The position numbers and the translations under genes are program-made. From assembly GCF_018860545.1 (NCBI RefSeq), contig NZ_JAHKPN010000018.1, forward strand, positions 1-64,000: 64,000 bases of DNA, written 5' to 3'. Every line of letters begins with the position of its first letter. Within the stretch, counting starts at the first letter, position 1. Under the pieces are notes generated by a model. It was not told the DNA's origin. It saw only the letters and a program-made list of their open reading frames with translations, and did not search any database. Source of the stretch: Winogradskyella psychrotolerans (lineage in GTDB: Bacteria; Bacteroidota; Bacteroidia; Flavobacteriales; Flavobacteriaceae). Below, one piece after another: positions 1-8,117 of this stretch.

Positions 1-116
1 TTAGTTGCGTGGTTTAGCAACTAATTTAGCAAACTTTTACGAACCTGTGAATATTCCGAAGGAATATTCGCAAGTAGGCTCAATAAAGCAATTAATTATA
101 CACGGTGTTGTAAACA
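1..116 (-). repeat. Partial attC-like site at the distal end of the cassette array
   Basis: On the minus strand the end of the lipoprotein cassette reads TGTTTACAAC (116-107) followed by ACCGTGTATAA. This resembles the left arm of the two complete sites at 718-853 and 2183-2386. The rest holds two nested hairpins: GAATATTCC/GGAATATTC around 49-69, and TTAGTTGC/GCAACTAA at 1-24. The matching right arm would lie beyond the window, so the call is partial. The core TGTTTACAAC is the exact complement of the GTTGTAAACA that opens the same cassette at 727-718. Confidence 0.5.
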
Positions 117-122
117 GTTTTT

Positions 123-713
123 TTATTCCTCGTAACCAAACCAATGATTGAAGCACTTAACTTTTTCTGGTTCAATTTCCTTGAATTTATTATCAGTCAA
201 ATCTGTTTTCCACACTTTTAAAATATGGTCTTTATCAAAATATTCTTTGTCTTGGTCTTTTGCTATTCCGAATATAAATCTTTCATCAGGTTCTTCAGTT
301 AACTTGCAATCAGTAGGTTCAGAGAAAAGTTTTGATTTATCTGCAACTAATTGAACTTCGTCCAATATTTTGAATTTCACTTTAGATGTGTTGTCTCGAA
401 TAACTTGTTCCAAAATAAGTACTTGTATACTGTCTTTTTGGATATATGATAAAGCTTTGTCAGTTCCGTCTAAAACCATTCCAACTATTTCCGTAAATTC
501 TTTGTATTTATCCAGTTCCGTTATTTTTCGAAAAGTCAGATTTTCAGAACTATTTTTTGCGTTTAAATTGCTGTCCAATTTAGATTCCGCTTTTGAAATA
601 TCTTTTCCAAGTTCAATTTTAGAATCAGTTTTTATTTCCGATTTTTTCTTTTCGTTTTGACAACAGAATATCAAAGTCAGAATTAAAATTATTATGATTT
701 TTTTGGTTTTCAT
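123..713 (-). CDS. Cassette-borne putative lipoprotein of unknown function
   Basis: A 196-residue protein with a lysine-rich start, a hydrophobic stretch at residues 6-16 and a lipobox-like LIFCC with the candidate lipidated Cys at 17 or 18, then a charged Lys/Glu/Ser-rich linker. This predicts an exported, membrane-anchored protein. The rest is a soluble acidic domain that I do not recognise. The gene is bounded by matching inverted core sequences (GTTGTAAACA at its start, TGTTTACAAC after its stop), which marks it as a single-gene cassette. Function unknown. The start ATG is directly followed by the signal sequence, so it is probably right. Confidence 0.6.
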   Translation of the reverse strand: MKTKKIIIILILTLIFCCQNEKKKSEIKTDSKIELGKDISKAESKLDSNLNAKNSSENLTFRKITELDKYKEFTEIVGMVLDGTDKALSYIQKDSIQVLILEQVIRDNTSKVKFKILDEVQLVADKSKLFSEPTDCKLTEEPDERFIFGIAKDQDKEYFDKDHILKVWKTDLTDNKFKEIEPEKVKCFNHWFGYEE

Positions 714-717
714 AAAT

Positions 718-853
718 TGTTTACAACGGTTTTGTATATGAAAAGTAGCGGATTTTAAGCACTATTGTTTCAGTTTAACAATGACCTTTAATTTGTTCAT
801 TTTGTTTTGATTAAGCGATTAAACCGCTATTTTTTATATACGTTGTTAGCAAC
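718..853 (-). repeat. attC-like inverted-repeat site between the lipoprotein and TIR cassettes
   Basis: On the minus strand the site runs from GTTGCTAAC (853-845) through the left arm AACGTATATAAAAAATAGCG to a right arm CGCTACTTTTCATATACA and the core CCGTTGTAAACA (ending at 718). The arms are complementary: GTATATAAAAAATAGCG pairs with all but two positions of GTATATGAAAAGTAGCG. The outer cores do not match each other. Each instead matches the far end of its own cassette, as expected for integron cassettes cut between G and TT of the right core. The stop codon of the TIR gene lies inside the site. Confidence 0.65.
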
Positions 854-1176
854 TGGCTTTTGCCAATATTAATGTCAGGTTTTAAATAATCGATTAATTC
901 ACTAAATGAAATTTTGATAACTTCTTTTTTTAAATAGTTTGCTCTTTCTAATTCCGCTTTTACCCAATTTGATTGATAAACCTGCTCAGTTTCTATTAAT
1001 ACAATTTGGTCAGCCGATTCTAATTCCTCAAAAACTCTTTCTTGTTTATTTAACGAATCATTATGAATTAAATCGATGTAAACATTTTCAAATTCAGATA
1101 ATTCATTATCAAGTCGAGTTAATAATTCTTTATTTATCTTTCTATCCCTTGTTGTATAGCTAACAAATATTTTCAT
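811..1176 (-). CDS. TIR-domain protein, copy 1
   Basis: A 121-residue single-domain protein. The strand A box FVSYTTRDR (residues 4-12), YIDLIHND (33-40) and SNWVKAELE (69-77) match the TIR fold. Glu75 sits where NADase-active TIR domains keep their catalytic Glu (WxxxE). TIR domains in bacterial defence cleave NAD+ or make cyclic ADP-ribose signals; activity here is inferred. The start overlaps the stop of the upstream three-TM gene by 4 bases, indicating translational coupling. The last dozen residues (LTTYIKNS and after) are encoded by the attC-like arm, so the tail is site-derived. A strongly similar copy lies at 2344-2718. Confidence 0.75.
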   Translation of the reverse strand: MKIFVSYTTRDRKINKELLTRLDNELSEFENVYIDLIHNDSLNKQERVFEELESADQIVLIETEQVYQSNWVKAELERANYLKKEVIKISFSELIDYLKPDINIGKSQLLTTYIKNSGLIA

Positions 1177-1661
1177 CCTATTACTCCAGTTTTAAATAGT
1201 ATTAGTGCTAAAGTATTAAGCGCAAAAAAGATTTGATATATTCTTACAGAAGAATTTTTGAATGCTCTTTTCCATCTATTTGATTCAGTTCTATTATCGG
1301 GTAATGTATACTCATCTACATCAAAATTCTCTTCATCAGATTCATCTTCGGTATTGTTTTCTCTTAACTTAATAAATCTTTCATCCATTTTAGAACGTAA
1401 TTTTTCTTGATAGAAATATGTAAATCCGTCTAAATACCAAAAAGTTATAGTTAGAACATAAATTGTGATGAATAATGAAAAGTCAAGTTTTGAATCTGCT
1501 AATTTAATTATAGCTGGAATGGCAATTCCAATTAGTATAATAAACATTTTTTTTAGTTCAATACTAGCAGAGCTAAATCTTGATGTAGCAGAATGTAATT
1601 GATCAATAATAACCCAATCAACCTCGTCTTCAAATGATTTTTTATATTCCTTCTTAGCCAT
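1173..1661 (-). CDS. Three-TM membrane protein paired with TIR, copy 1
   Basis: A 162-residue protein. The N-terminal cytoplasmic segment EYKKSFEDEVDW is followed by hydrophobic helices near residues 40-55, 61-79 and 142-158. Between helices 2 and 3 is a charged acidic loop (about 85-138) with KMDERF and Asp/Glu runs. I do not recognise a named family; the layout recalls small SLATT-like membrane proteins that accompany nucleotide-signal defence genes, but that is resemblance only. It overlaps the TIR gene by 4 bases and starts 2 bases after the 167-residue gene. The paralogue at 2715-3203 is about three-quarters identical, with the N-terminal half best conserved, so the pair evolves as a unit. 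Confidence 0.7.
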   Translation of the reverse strand: MAKKEYKKSFEDEVDWVIIDQLHSATSRFSSASIELKKMFIILIGIAIPAIIKLADSKLDFSLFITIYVLTITFWYLDGFTYFYQEKLRSKMDERFIKLRENNTEDESDEENFDVDEYTLPDNRTESNRWKRAFKNSSVRIYQIFFALNTLALILFKTGVIG

Positions 1662-1663
1662 AT

Positions 1664-2167
1664 TTAATATTGTGTATAACCTTGAACAGTAATAGTTTTT
1701 AATATTTCTATTCCTTCTGGAAGCTTTTTCTCATTTTGCAGATACATTAGGTTCAATAGATATTCGTGTGCTTTATTTGTCACTAAACAAAGCATTATTT
1801 CCCATTCGCCTAAATTTTCAATTCTAATTCCAGACCTTGATATCTTTTTGTTTATTTTATCAATGTGAAGAGATTGTTGCTTACCTAAGAAATAATAATT
1901 TCCACTGTGTCTCCCAATAATCCATAATTTATAATCCTCTGGAAGTTCTGTATATGTTGCGTCAAATATAAATTCTCTTCTGACTACTATTCTCGTACTA
2001 TCTTTAGGTCTTACTATTTCAAAATTTCCAGAATATGTTTTTGAAGCATTTTCTAAGTATTTTGTTTCAATAGCATCAATTTTATATCCGTTTTCGCAAG
2101 TTTTATACAAACCGAGTGAGGAAATCAAAATGGCTATAATTGGAAGTATATTTTTAATTGTCTTCAT
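1664..2167 (-). CDS. Membrane-anchored protein heading the three-gene TIR cassette
   Basis: A 167-residue protein with one N-terminal hydrophobic segment (residues 5-21) acting as anchor or uncleaved signal, then a beta-rich domain with aromatic motifs YKLWIIGR and NYYFLG and a later GEWEIMLCLV. I do not recognise the family. It is the first gene of its cassette: the core GTTAGCAAC (2191-2183) ends 16 bases upstream of the ATG, and only 2 bases separate it from the three-TM gene. The second TIR pair has no such gene, so it is either an accessory sensor or regulator, or was lost from the other copy. Confidence 0.6.
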   Translation of the reverse strand: MKTIKNILPIIAILISSLGLYKTCENGYKIDAIETKYLENASKTYSGNFEIVRPKDSTRIVVRREFIFDATYTELPEDYKLWIIGRHSGNYYFLGKQQSLHIDKINKKISRSGIRIENLGEWEIMLCLVTNKAHEYLLNLMYLQNEKKLPEGIEILKTITVQGYTQY

Positions 2168-2182
2168 TAGTTTCTTCAGCTT

Positions 2183-2386
2183 GTTGCTAACGGTTGTGTA
2201 TATGAAAAGTAGCGCTGAAAATAAGCGTTATCTATTCGGATGAAACACAAGCCGAATTTTTAAATTTTACTATTTATTTTATTTTTGGGAAATCGTCAAA
2301 TTTAAAAATTTGGCGACTTACTAAAAATGCCCGAACCTTTGTGTTAGCAACGACTCGCGCTATTTTTTATATACGTTGTTAGCCAC
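2183..2386 (-). repeat. attC-like inverted-repeat site between the two TIR cassettes
   Basis: On the minus strand: core GTGGCTAAC (2386-2378), the same left arm AACGTATATAAAAAATAGCG as in the 718-853 site, a long interior, then CGCTACTTTTCATATACA and CCGTTAGCAAC (ending 2183). The interior has further dyads, such as AAATTTAAAAATT facing AATTTTTAAATTT. The left core matches the start of the 2715-3203/2344-2718 cassette (GTTAGCCAC, 3232-3224). The right core matches the far end of the next cassette (GTTGCTAAC at 853-845). The stop codon of the second TIR gene is inside the site. Confidence 0.65.
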
Positions 2387-2718
2387 TGGCTTTTTTCTTC
2401 AGTTTGACTATTAAGTTTTCTTTCTAAAAAGTGAACTAACTCGTTAAAAGGAATTTTTATTATTTCTTTTTTCAGATGCTTTGCTCTTTCTAATTCTACT
2501 TTAACCCAATTAGATTCATAGACACTTTCTGTTTCAATTAATATGATTTGGTCAGCAGATTCTAATTCTTCAAAAACTCTTTTTTGCTTATTTACTGAAT
2601 CATTATGTATTAAATCGATATAAACATTTTCAAATTCAGAAAGCTCATTGTAGACCTGTATTAACAAGTCTTTCGTGATATTTTTATCCTTTGTAGTATA
2701 GCTTATAAAAAATTTCAT
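2344..2718 (-). CDS. TIR-domain protein, copy 2
   Basis: A 124-residue TIR-domain protein paralogous to the one at 811-1176. Residues 24-41 (NELSEFENVYIDLIHNDS) are identical, and the putative catalytic Glu75 in SNWVKVELE is kept. Divergence is concentrated in residues 11-23 and after residue 90. It overlaps the upstream three-TM gene by 4 bases. Its last residues (LTTYIKNSASRC) are read from the attC-like site. Preserved key residues and coupling in two diverged copies argue that both are functional, perhaps with different triggers. NADase or signalling activity is inferred from the family. Confidence 0.75.
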   Translation of the reverse strand: MKFFISYTTKDKNITKDLLIQVYNELSEFENVYIDLIHNDSVNKQKRVFEELESADQIILIETESVYESNWVKVELERAKHLKKEIIKIPFNELVHFLERKLNSQTEEKSQWLTTYIKNSASRC

Positions 2719-3203
2719 TCGATAATTTTCATTAGATAAAGAATAAAACCAATTGAATTAAGAATAAAGAAAATATGATATAATCTTACCGATGAATCCT
2801 TAAATGCACGCCACCATCTATTTGATTCCGTTCTGTCATCAGGTAAAGTATATTCATCAACTTCTGTATTTTCATTTTCTAAATCAGTATCTGTATTATT
2901 TTCCTTTAATTTTTCAAACCTCTCATCCATTTTTGCCCTTAATTTTTCTTGATAGAAATATGTAAAACTATCTAAATACCAAAAGGCAATGGTTAAAACA
3001 TAAACAGTAATAAATAATGATAAATCAAGTTTAGAATCTGTTAATTTAATTAGTGCTGGTACAGAAATCCCAATTAAAATAATAAACATTTTTTTTAGCT
3101 CAATACTTGCATTACTAAATCTTGATGTTGCAGATTGAAGCTGGTCAATTATTTTCCAATCAACTTCGTCTTCAAATGATTTTTTATATTCAGTTCGTCC
3201 CAT
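2715..3203 (-). CDS. Three-TM membrane protein paired with TIR, copy 2
   Basis: A 162-residue paralogue of the protein at 1173-1661, the same length and topology. It has a charged N-terminus, hydrophobic helices near 40-55, 61-79 and 142-160, and the conserved KMDERF segment after helix 2. The acidic loop (about 100-125) is the most diverged part. It is the first gene of the array as seen here: the cassette core GTTAGCCAC (3232-3224) lies about 20 bases upstream of its ATG, leaving little room for an internal promoter. Expression may come from upstream of the array. Confidence 0.7.
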   Translation of the reverse strand: MGRTEYKKSFEDEVDWKIIDQLQSATSRFSNASIELKKMFIILIGISVPALIKLTDSKLDLSLFITVYVLTIAFWYLDSFTYFYQEKLRAKMDERFEKLKENNTDTDLENENTEVDEYTLPDDRTESNRWWRAFKDSSVRLYHIFFILNSIGFILYLMKIIE

Positions 3204-3223
3204 TTATATTGGTTTTTCAGCTT

Positions 3224-3235
3224 GTGGCTAACTCG
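3224..3235 (-). other. Proximal cassette boundary core
   Basis: On the minus strand TATATAACGAG precedes GTTAGCCAC (3232-3224), the exact complement of the GTGGCTAAC that closes the same cassette at 2378-2386. Only a right-arm-like TATATAAC is present upstream and no complementary left arm, so this may be an attI-like site or the remnant of a lost attC. No integrase gene lies between here and the efflux operon. Confidence 0.45.
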
Positions 3236-3356
3236 TTATATAATCATAAATATACACTTTATCCAGTATTATTTTGGGGAAATCCGTATCTTTTATTACA
3301 ACTAAATCATTAAGCCTAAGAAGGCAGCGCATGGAATAGTCTTCATTTAATTGTAT

Positions 3357-3391
3357 AAAAAAGCCACTCTACATTGCTGTAAAATGGCTTT
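3357..3391 (-). terminator. Rho-independent terminator of the RND efflux operon
   Basis: On the minus strand the stem AAAGCCA (3391-3385) pairs with TGGCTTT, which runs into a T tract (to 3357). The hairpin lies about 20 bases downstream of the outer-membrane factor stop and separates the efflux operon from the cassette array. Confidence 0.6.
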
Positions 3392-3411
3392 AAGATTCAG
3401 GGCGTCTTCAA

Positions 3412-4854
3412 CTAATGCCATCCACCTCCTAAGGCTTGGTATATTTTTACGTTGGCCAAGAATTGGTCTCTTTTAGTTTCAATTATTTCGATTTTAGAAT
3501 CTAAAGCTTCACGTTGCGTTAATAAAACTTCGGTATATTCTGCTCTTGCAGATTTAAAAAGCTTAATAGATAAATCAATGGCTTCTGTCATAGCGTCTAC
3601 TTGTTTGGCTTTTAAATCATAATTCGCTTTTAATTTATTAATGTTAGACATTGTATTGGCAACCTCAATATAGCCGTTTAAAATAGCTTTTTCATATTCA
3701 AAAACAGCTTGGAGTTGTCGGCTATTGGCATTTTTGTATTCCGCTTTTATAGCATTTCTATTAATTAAAGGACCTACAACGTCACCAACTAATGAATATA
3801 ACAGCGATTCTGGCATATGCGTTAAGTATTTAGTTTTGAACGCTTGCAAGCCTATGCCAGCTTTAATACCTATAGAAGGATAGAAGTTAGCGCGCGCTAT
3901 TTTCACATTCAATTTTGAAGCTTCCAATTCGTATTCGGCCTGTTTTATATCTGGTCTATTCGCCAAAAGCTGAGACGGAATACCGGCTTGAATGCTATGA
4001 ATTGGTTGTTCTATAAAATCATCAGAATCTCTATCAATGGTTTGTGGATAACGCCCTAATAGGAAATTGATTTTATTCTCTGTTTCAACAATACGCTGAG
4101 CAATTTCAAATTTATTACTTTGATTTTTAAAGACTTCAGCTTCAAAACGTCTTACGGCTAACTGAGTAGCTCTCGCAGCTTGTTTTTGAAGTTTTACCAT
4201 TTCTAAAGCATTCTTTTGAATCTCTAAATTCTGCTCAATAATATTTAATTGATTATCTAGAGCCAAAAGCTCGTAATACGAATTTGCAATTTCGGAAACT
4301 ATAGTGGTGACCATAAAGTTTTTACCTTCTATGGTGCTTAGATATTCTAAAACAGCGGCTTTTTTGCCATTGCGTAATTGTTTCCAAACATCGAGCTCCC
4401 AAGAAACATCTAAACCAATAGAAAAATCGGTTAAAGGTTCTGGGAATTCTTCTCCGTCACGAACGTCTAAATTATGTTCTATAGCTCCATTTCTAGTGTA
4501 TTCACCAACTTTTTCAACTTCCGCACCTGCATACGCATTTACAAAAGGTAAATACTCTCCTTTTCTCACTTGAATCTCGTTATTAGCCATGGCAATTTGC
4601 TGTAACATAATATTGAGCTCTTGATTGTTAGCTAATGCTGTATCTATCAATGCGACTAATTTTGGATCTGAAAAGAAGGCTTTCCACGGAACGGTAGCAC
4701 TATTAGCTGAATCAGTGATTTTATCTTGGTAGTGCTCAGGCACTGCTACGTTGGCTTCTCTTACAGCCTTTTGGGTAGGTGCACAAGCGCATAGTAATAG
4801 TAAGGTGAGCACACCAATAAGGTGCGATTTTCTAATCTTTTTTATCTTATTCAT
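3412..4854 (-). CDS. RND efflux outer-membrane lipoprotein (TolC/OprM/NodT family)
   Basis: A 480-residue outer-membrane channel component. The signal peptide ends in a cysteine-rich lipobox (LLLLCAC, Cys22 or Cys24), which predicts an outer-membrane lipoprotein as in OprM. Two repeated coiled-coil/beta halves follow, with the typical LLANRPDIKQAEYELEASK at about residues 293-311 and YPSIGIKAG. Last gene of the three-gene operon: its start overlaps the inner-membrane pump gene by 8 bases. With the pump and adaptor it should form a tripartite channel exporting lipophilic drugs or detergents; the substrate cannot be read from the sequence. Confidence 0.9.
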   Translation of the reverse strand: MNKIKKIRKSHLIGVLTLLLLCACAPTQKAVREANVAVPEHYQDKITDSANSATVPWKAFFSDPKLVALIDTALANNQELNIMLQQIAMANNEIQVRKGEYLPFVNAYAGAEVEKVGEYTRNGAIEHNLDVRDGEEFPEPLTDFSIGLDVSWELDVWKQLRNGKKAAVLEYLSTIEGKNFMVTTIVSEIANSYYELLALDNQLNIIEQNLEIQKNALEMVKLQKQAARATQLAVRRFEAEVFKNQSNKFEIAQRIVETENKINFLLGRYPQTIDRDSDDFIEQPIHSIQAGIPSQLLANRPDIKQAEYELEASKLNVKIARANFYPSIGIKAGIGLQAFKTKYLTHMPESLLYSLVGDVVGPLINRNAIKAEYKNANSRQLQAVFEYEKAILNGYIEVANTMSNINKLKANYDLKAKQVDAMTEAIDLSIKLFKSARAEYTEVLLTQREALDSKIEIIETKRDQFLANVKIYQALGGGWH

Positions 4855-7800
4855 CGTTGTTATTTTTACGAAGTTTTTTCAATAGTTTTGTGAGTTTGCT
4901 AATCTTTTCAGCATTGGCTTTACTTTGATCTTTACTTTCACTTATGCGCATCATTTCTTCAGAAACAGGTTCGCTAGCCTCATCTTTAATCAGGCTTTTG
5001 CCATCGGCCATTTTTGCAAAAACATAGTAAAGTCCTGGAATTATTAGAACTCCACCTAAAGTACCAATCAACATGCCTCCTAAGGCCGAACCACCAATGG
5101 TTCTATTACCAATAGCACCTGCTCCCGAGGCTACAACTAATGGAATTAATCCGGCAATAAAAGCAAATGAGGTCATTAAAATTGGTCTAAATCGGGCTCT
5201 CGAGCCTTCAATAGCGGCTTCTAAAATGCTAGCGCCTTGCCTGCGTTTTTGAACGGCGAATTCTACGATTAATACGGCATTTTTACCCAATAAACCAACC
5301 AGCATAATAACACCAATTTGCGCGTAGACATCATTGGCTAATCCCATAGCCTTAAGTAAAATAAATGAACCAAATACACCCACAGGTAGGGATAGGATAA
5401 CAGCAAAAGGTAATAGGAAACTTTCATATTGCGCTGCCAAAACAAAGTACACAAATATCAATACGACGATAAAAATGTAAATGGATTCATTCCCTCTTTG
5501 GGCTTCATCAAAACTCAACCCTTCCCAAGCGATATCGTAACCTCTAGGTAATTGTGTGGCTGCCACTTCTTGTATCGCTTTAATCGCATCATCACTAGTA
5601 AAACCTGGTGCTGGTAGGCCTCTAATAGATGCCGAATTGTAAAGATTATAACGTGTAATTTCGTTAGGTCCTAATTTTTTTTCAATACTCATAAAAGCAG
5701 AGTAGGGCACCATTTCACCTTCTTCATTTTTTACAAATAGTTTTTCTAAATCAGTTGGAAGTCTTCTGTACTCTGGCGCAGCTTGCGTATATACTTTAAA
5801 GAAGCGGCCAAAACGAATAAACCCTTGCTCATACGTACTACCAATTAAAATATTAAGGTTTTCCATGGCTGTACCAATAGTCACGCCTTTTTGCATCGCA
5901 ATTTTATTATTTATTTTTAACTCATATTGCGGATAGTTAGCAGAGAAGAAAGTGAATAAGCCGGTCAGCTCTTCACGTTCCGATAAGGCTTTCATAAAGT
6001 CATTATTTACACTCTCAAAATGATGGTAATCGGTTGAGTTTGTTTTATCTAATAAACGCATGGCAAATCCACCTGAAGATCCAAAACCTGGTACTGCTGG
6101 AGGTTCAAAGTATTCTATTACGGCTCCTAAGTTTTTAGTTTCTTCTTCTAGAGCTTCCATGATTTCATGAACGGAATGCTCGCGTTCAGACCAAGGTTTA
6201 AGGTTAATTAAACAAGTTCCAGCATTAGACCCACGACCTTCAGTCATAATTTCATAACCTGCTAAAGAGGATACCGATTCTACACCGTCCATTTCCTCAC
6301 AGATTTTTTGAAGATTTTTAGCTACTTCATTGGTACGCTCTAAAGTTGCGCCAGGCGGTGTTTGAATAATGGCATAAATCATTCCTTGGTCTTCGTTAGG
6401 AATAAATCCGGCTGGTAACACTTCATTTGTAAAGAAAATTCCAACACAGAAGGCTACTAATATACCGAAGGTGATAAAGCGTCTTGCTACGATTTTATTT
6501 AAAACCTTAACGTAACGTCCTGTAAGTTTTTCAAAACCACCGTTAAACCAATCAATAAAGCGATCTAATGGTGAGGTTCGCTTTTTACCATGGTTATTTT
6601 TTAATAACATGGCACAAAGCACCGGAGTCAAAGTCAAGGCAACAATAGCAGAAATAACTATTGAACCAGCCATGGTAATAGAGAATTGTCGGTAGAATAC
6701 ACCAACAGGACCCGTCATAAACGAAATAGGAATAAATACAGAAACCATTACTAAGGTAATAGCGACAATAGCACCACCAATTTCACCTAAAACTTCATAG
6801 GAAGCTTTGTAGGGAGTGAGGTGTTCTTCGTGCATTTTTACGTGGACCGCTTCTACGACGACTATGGCATTATCTACCACAATACCAATGGCTAATACTA
6901 AAGCAAAAAGCGTAATTAAGTTAATGGATAACCCAAACATCTGCATTACAAAAAAAGCCCCTATTAAAGAAACCGGAACCGCTATAATTGGAATTAACGT
7001 AGACCGCCAATCTCCTAAAAATAGAAATACCACAATAGCAACAAGAATAAAGGCATCTCTTAAGGTGTGAATCACCTGATCTATGGAGGCATCTAAGAAA
7101 TTGGAAACGTCATAACTAATTTGAAAATCGACTCCTGGTGGTAAATCCACGTCAAGCTCATCGAGTTTTTCTTTTACAGCGTCAATAACATCACTACCGT
7201 TACTACCAAAGGTTTGCTTTAGTACAATAGAAGCTGAAGGTTTTCCATCTAAATTGGAATAAATATCAAAAAACTCACTTCCTAATTTCACATCAGCAAT
7301 ATCAGCAAGGGTTACGATTTGACCTTCTTTATTGGCTTTAACAATAATTTCTTCGTACTGTTCGGGTTCATTGTAACGGTTTTGATATGTTAGCACATAC
7401 TCTAAGGATTGTGAGGTTTGGCCAGAACTTCGACCCAAACGACCAGGACGAGCCAAAATACTTTGGTCTTCCATAGCTTCTAGTACTTCTTCTGCAGAAA
7501 TATTGTAAGCACGCATACGATCTGGTTTCAACCACACACGCATGGCAAATTTTCGACTTCCTAAGATTTTTGCACTAGCAATACCTTTAATACGCTGTAT
7601 TTCAGGGATGATTTTGGTGTAGGCATAATTGTATAGGAACTTTTCATCGTTATCCTTATTTTCACTAGAAAGGTTCACGTACATTAACATACTGGGCTGT
7701 ACAGGTGTAATAATAACACCTTCACGTTGCACTAGCTCGGGAAGCAGTGGCATTACCTGATCGACTCTCGTTTTGACTCTAACAACGGCTTCGTTAGGAT

Positions 7801-8095
7801 CGGTTCCTGGTTCAAAAATAACACGTAAAGTTCCTTCACCTGCACTAGTGGCATCTGAAGCAATGTAACGCATATCTTGTACACCATTGATGGCTGTTTC
7901 TAGCGGAATTAATGTGGAATTCACCAATACATCGGCACTTGAACCTGGATAGGCAATAAAAATATTGACTGTGGTTGGTGCAATTTGTGGGAATTGTGAT
8001 ATAGGTAATTGCTTTATAGCTAAACCACCTATAAATATGATAATCACCGAAATGACAATAGCCAAGACGGGTCTTTTTATAAACTTTTTAAACAT
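4847..8095 (-). CDS. RND multidrug efflux pump, AcrB/HAE1 family
   Basis: A 1082-residue inner-membrane proton/drug antiporter. Family landmarks are present: the N-terminus MFKKFIKRPVLAIVISVII, the porter-domain repeats, TM4 with IGIVVDNAIVVVE, TM10 with LLGKNAVLIVEFA (the proton-relay Lys) and TM11 with RPILMTSFAFIAGLIPL (Arg). E. coli AcrB has two adjacent aspartates in TM4; here the second is Asn (VDN). The length is slightly above AcrB because of a charged C-terminal tail rich in Lys and Glu. The gene lies 22 bases after the adaptor gene and overlaps the channel gene. Substrate range unknown. Confidence 0.93.
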   Translation of the reverse strand: MFKKFIKRPVLAIVISVIIIFIGGLAIKQLPISQFPQIAPTTVNIFIAYPGSSADVLVNSTLIPLETAINGVQDMRYIASDATSAGEGTLRVIFEPGTDPNEAVVRVKTRVDQVMPLLPELVQREGVIITPVQPSMLMYVNLSSENKDNDEKFLYNYAYTKIIPEIQRIKGIASAKILGSRKFAMRVWLKPDRMRAYNISAEEVLEAMEDQSILARPGRLGRSSGQTSQSLEYVLTYQNRYNEPEQYEEIIVKANKEGQIVTLADIADVKLGSEFFDIYSNLDGKPSASIVLKQTFGSNGSDVIDAVKEKLDELDVDLPPGVDFQISYDVSNFLDASIDQVIHTLRDAFILVAIVVFLFLGDWRSTLIPIIAVPVSLIGAFFVMQMFGLSINLITLFALVLAIGIVVDNAIVVVEAVHVKMHEEHLTPYKASYEVLGEIGGAIVAITLVMVSVFIPISFMTGPVGVFYRQFSITMAGSIVISAIVALTLTPVLCAMLLKNNHGKKRTSPLDRFIDWFNGGFEKLTGRYVKVLNKIVARRFITFGILVAFCVGIFFTNEVLPAGFIPNEDQGMIYAIIQTPPGATLERTNEVAKNLQKICEEMDGVESVSSLAGYEIMTEGRGSNAGTCLINLKPWSEREHSVHEIMEALEEETKNLGAVIEYFEPPAVPGFGSSGGFAMRLLDKTNSTDYHHFESVNNDFMKALSEREELTGLFTFFSANYPQYELKINNKIAMQKGVTIGTAMENLNILIGSTYEQGFIRFGRFFKVYTQAAPEYRRLPTDLEKLFVKNEEGEMVPYSAFMSIEKKLGPNEITRYNLYNSASIRGLPAPGFTSDDAIKAIQEVAATQLPRGYDIAWEGLSFDEAQRGNESIYIFIVVLIFVYFVLAAQYESFLLPFAVILSLPVGVFGSFILLKAMGLANDVYAQIGVIMLVGLLGKNAVLIVEFAVQKRRQGASILEAAIEGSRARFRPILMTSFAFIAGLIPLVVASGAGAIGNRTIGGSALGGMLIGTLGGVLIIPGLYYVFAKMADGKSLIKDEASEPVSEEMMRISESKDQSKANAEKISKLTKLLKKLRKNNNDE

Positions 8096-8117
8096 AATGT
8101 CTGTGGATTAGTTAGCG

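Noticed and set aside
2191-2377. attC interior as a possible small gene or ncRNA
   Set aside because: Only AT-rich dyads seen; no frame of useful length and no promoter or terminator that would support an RNA.
3224-3411. Search for an integron integrase or attI beside the cassette array
   Set aside because: No tyrosine recombinase frame exists here; only a bare core is present and the next gene is an efflux channel.
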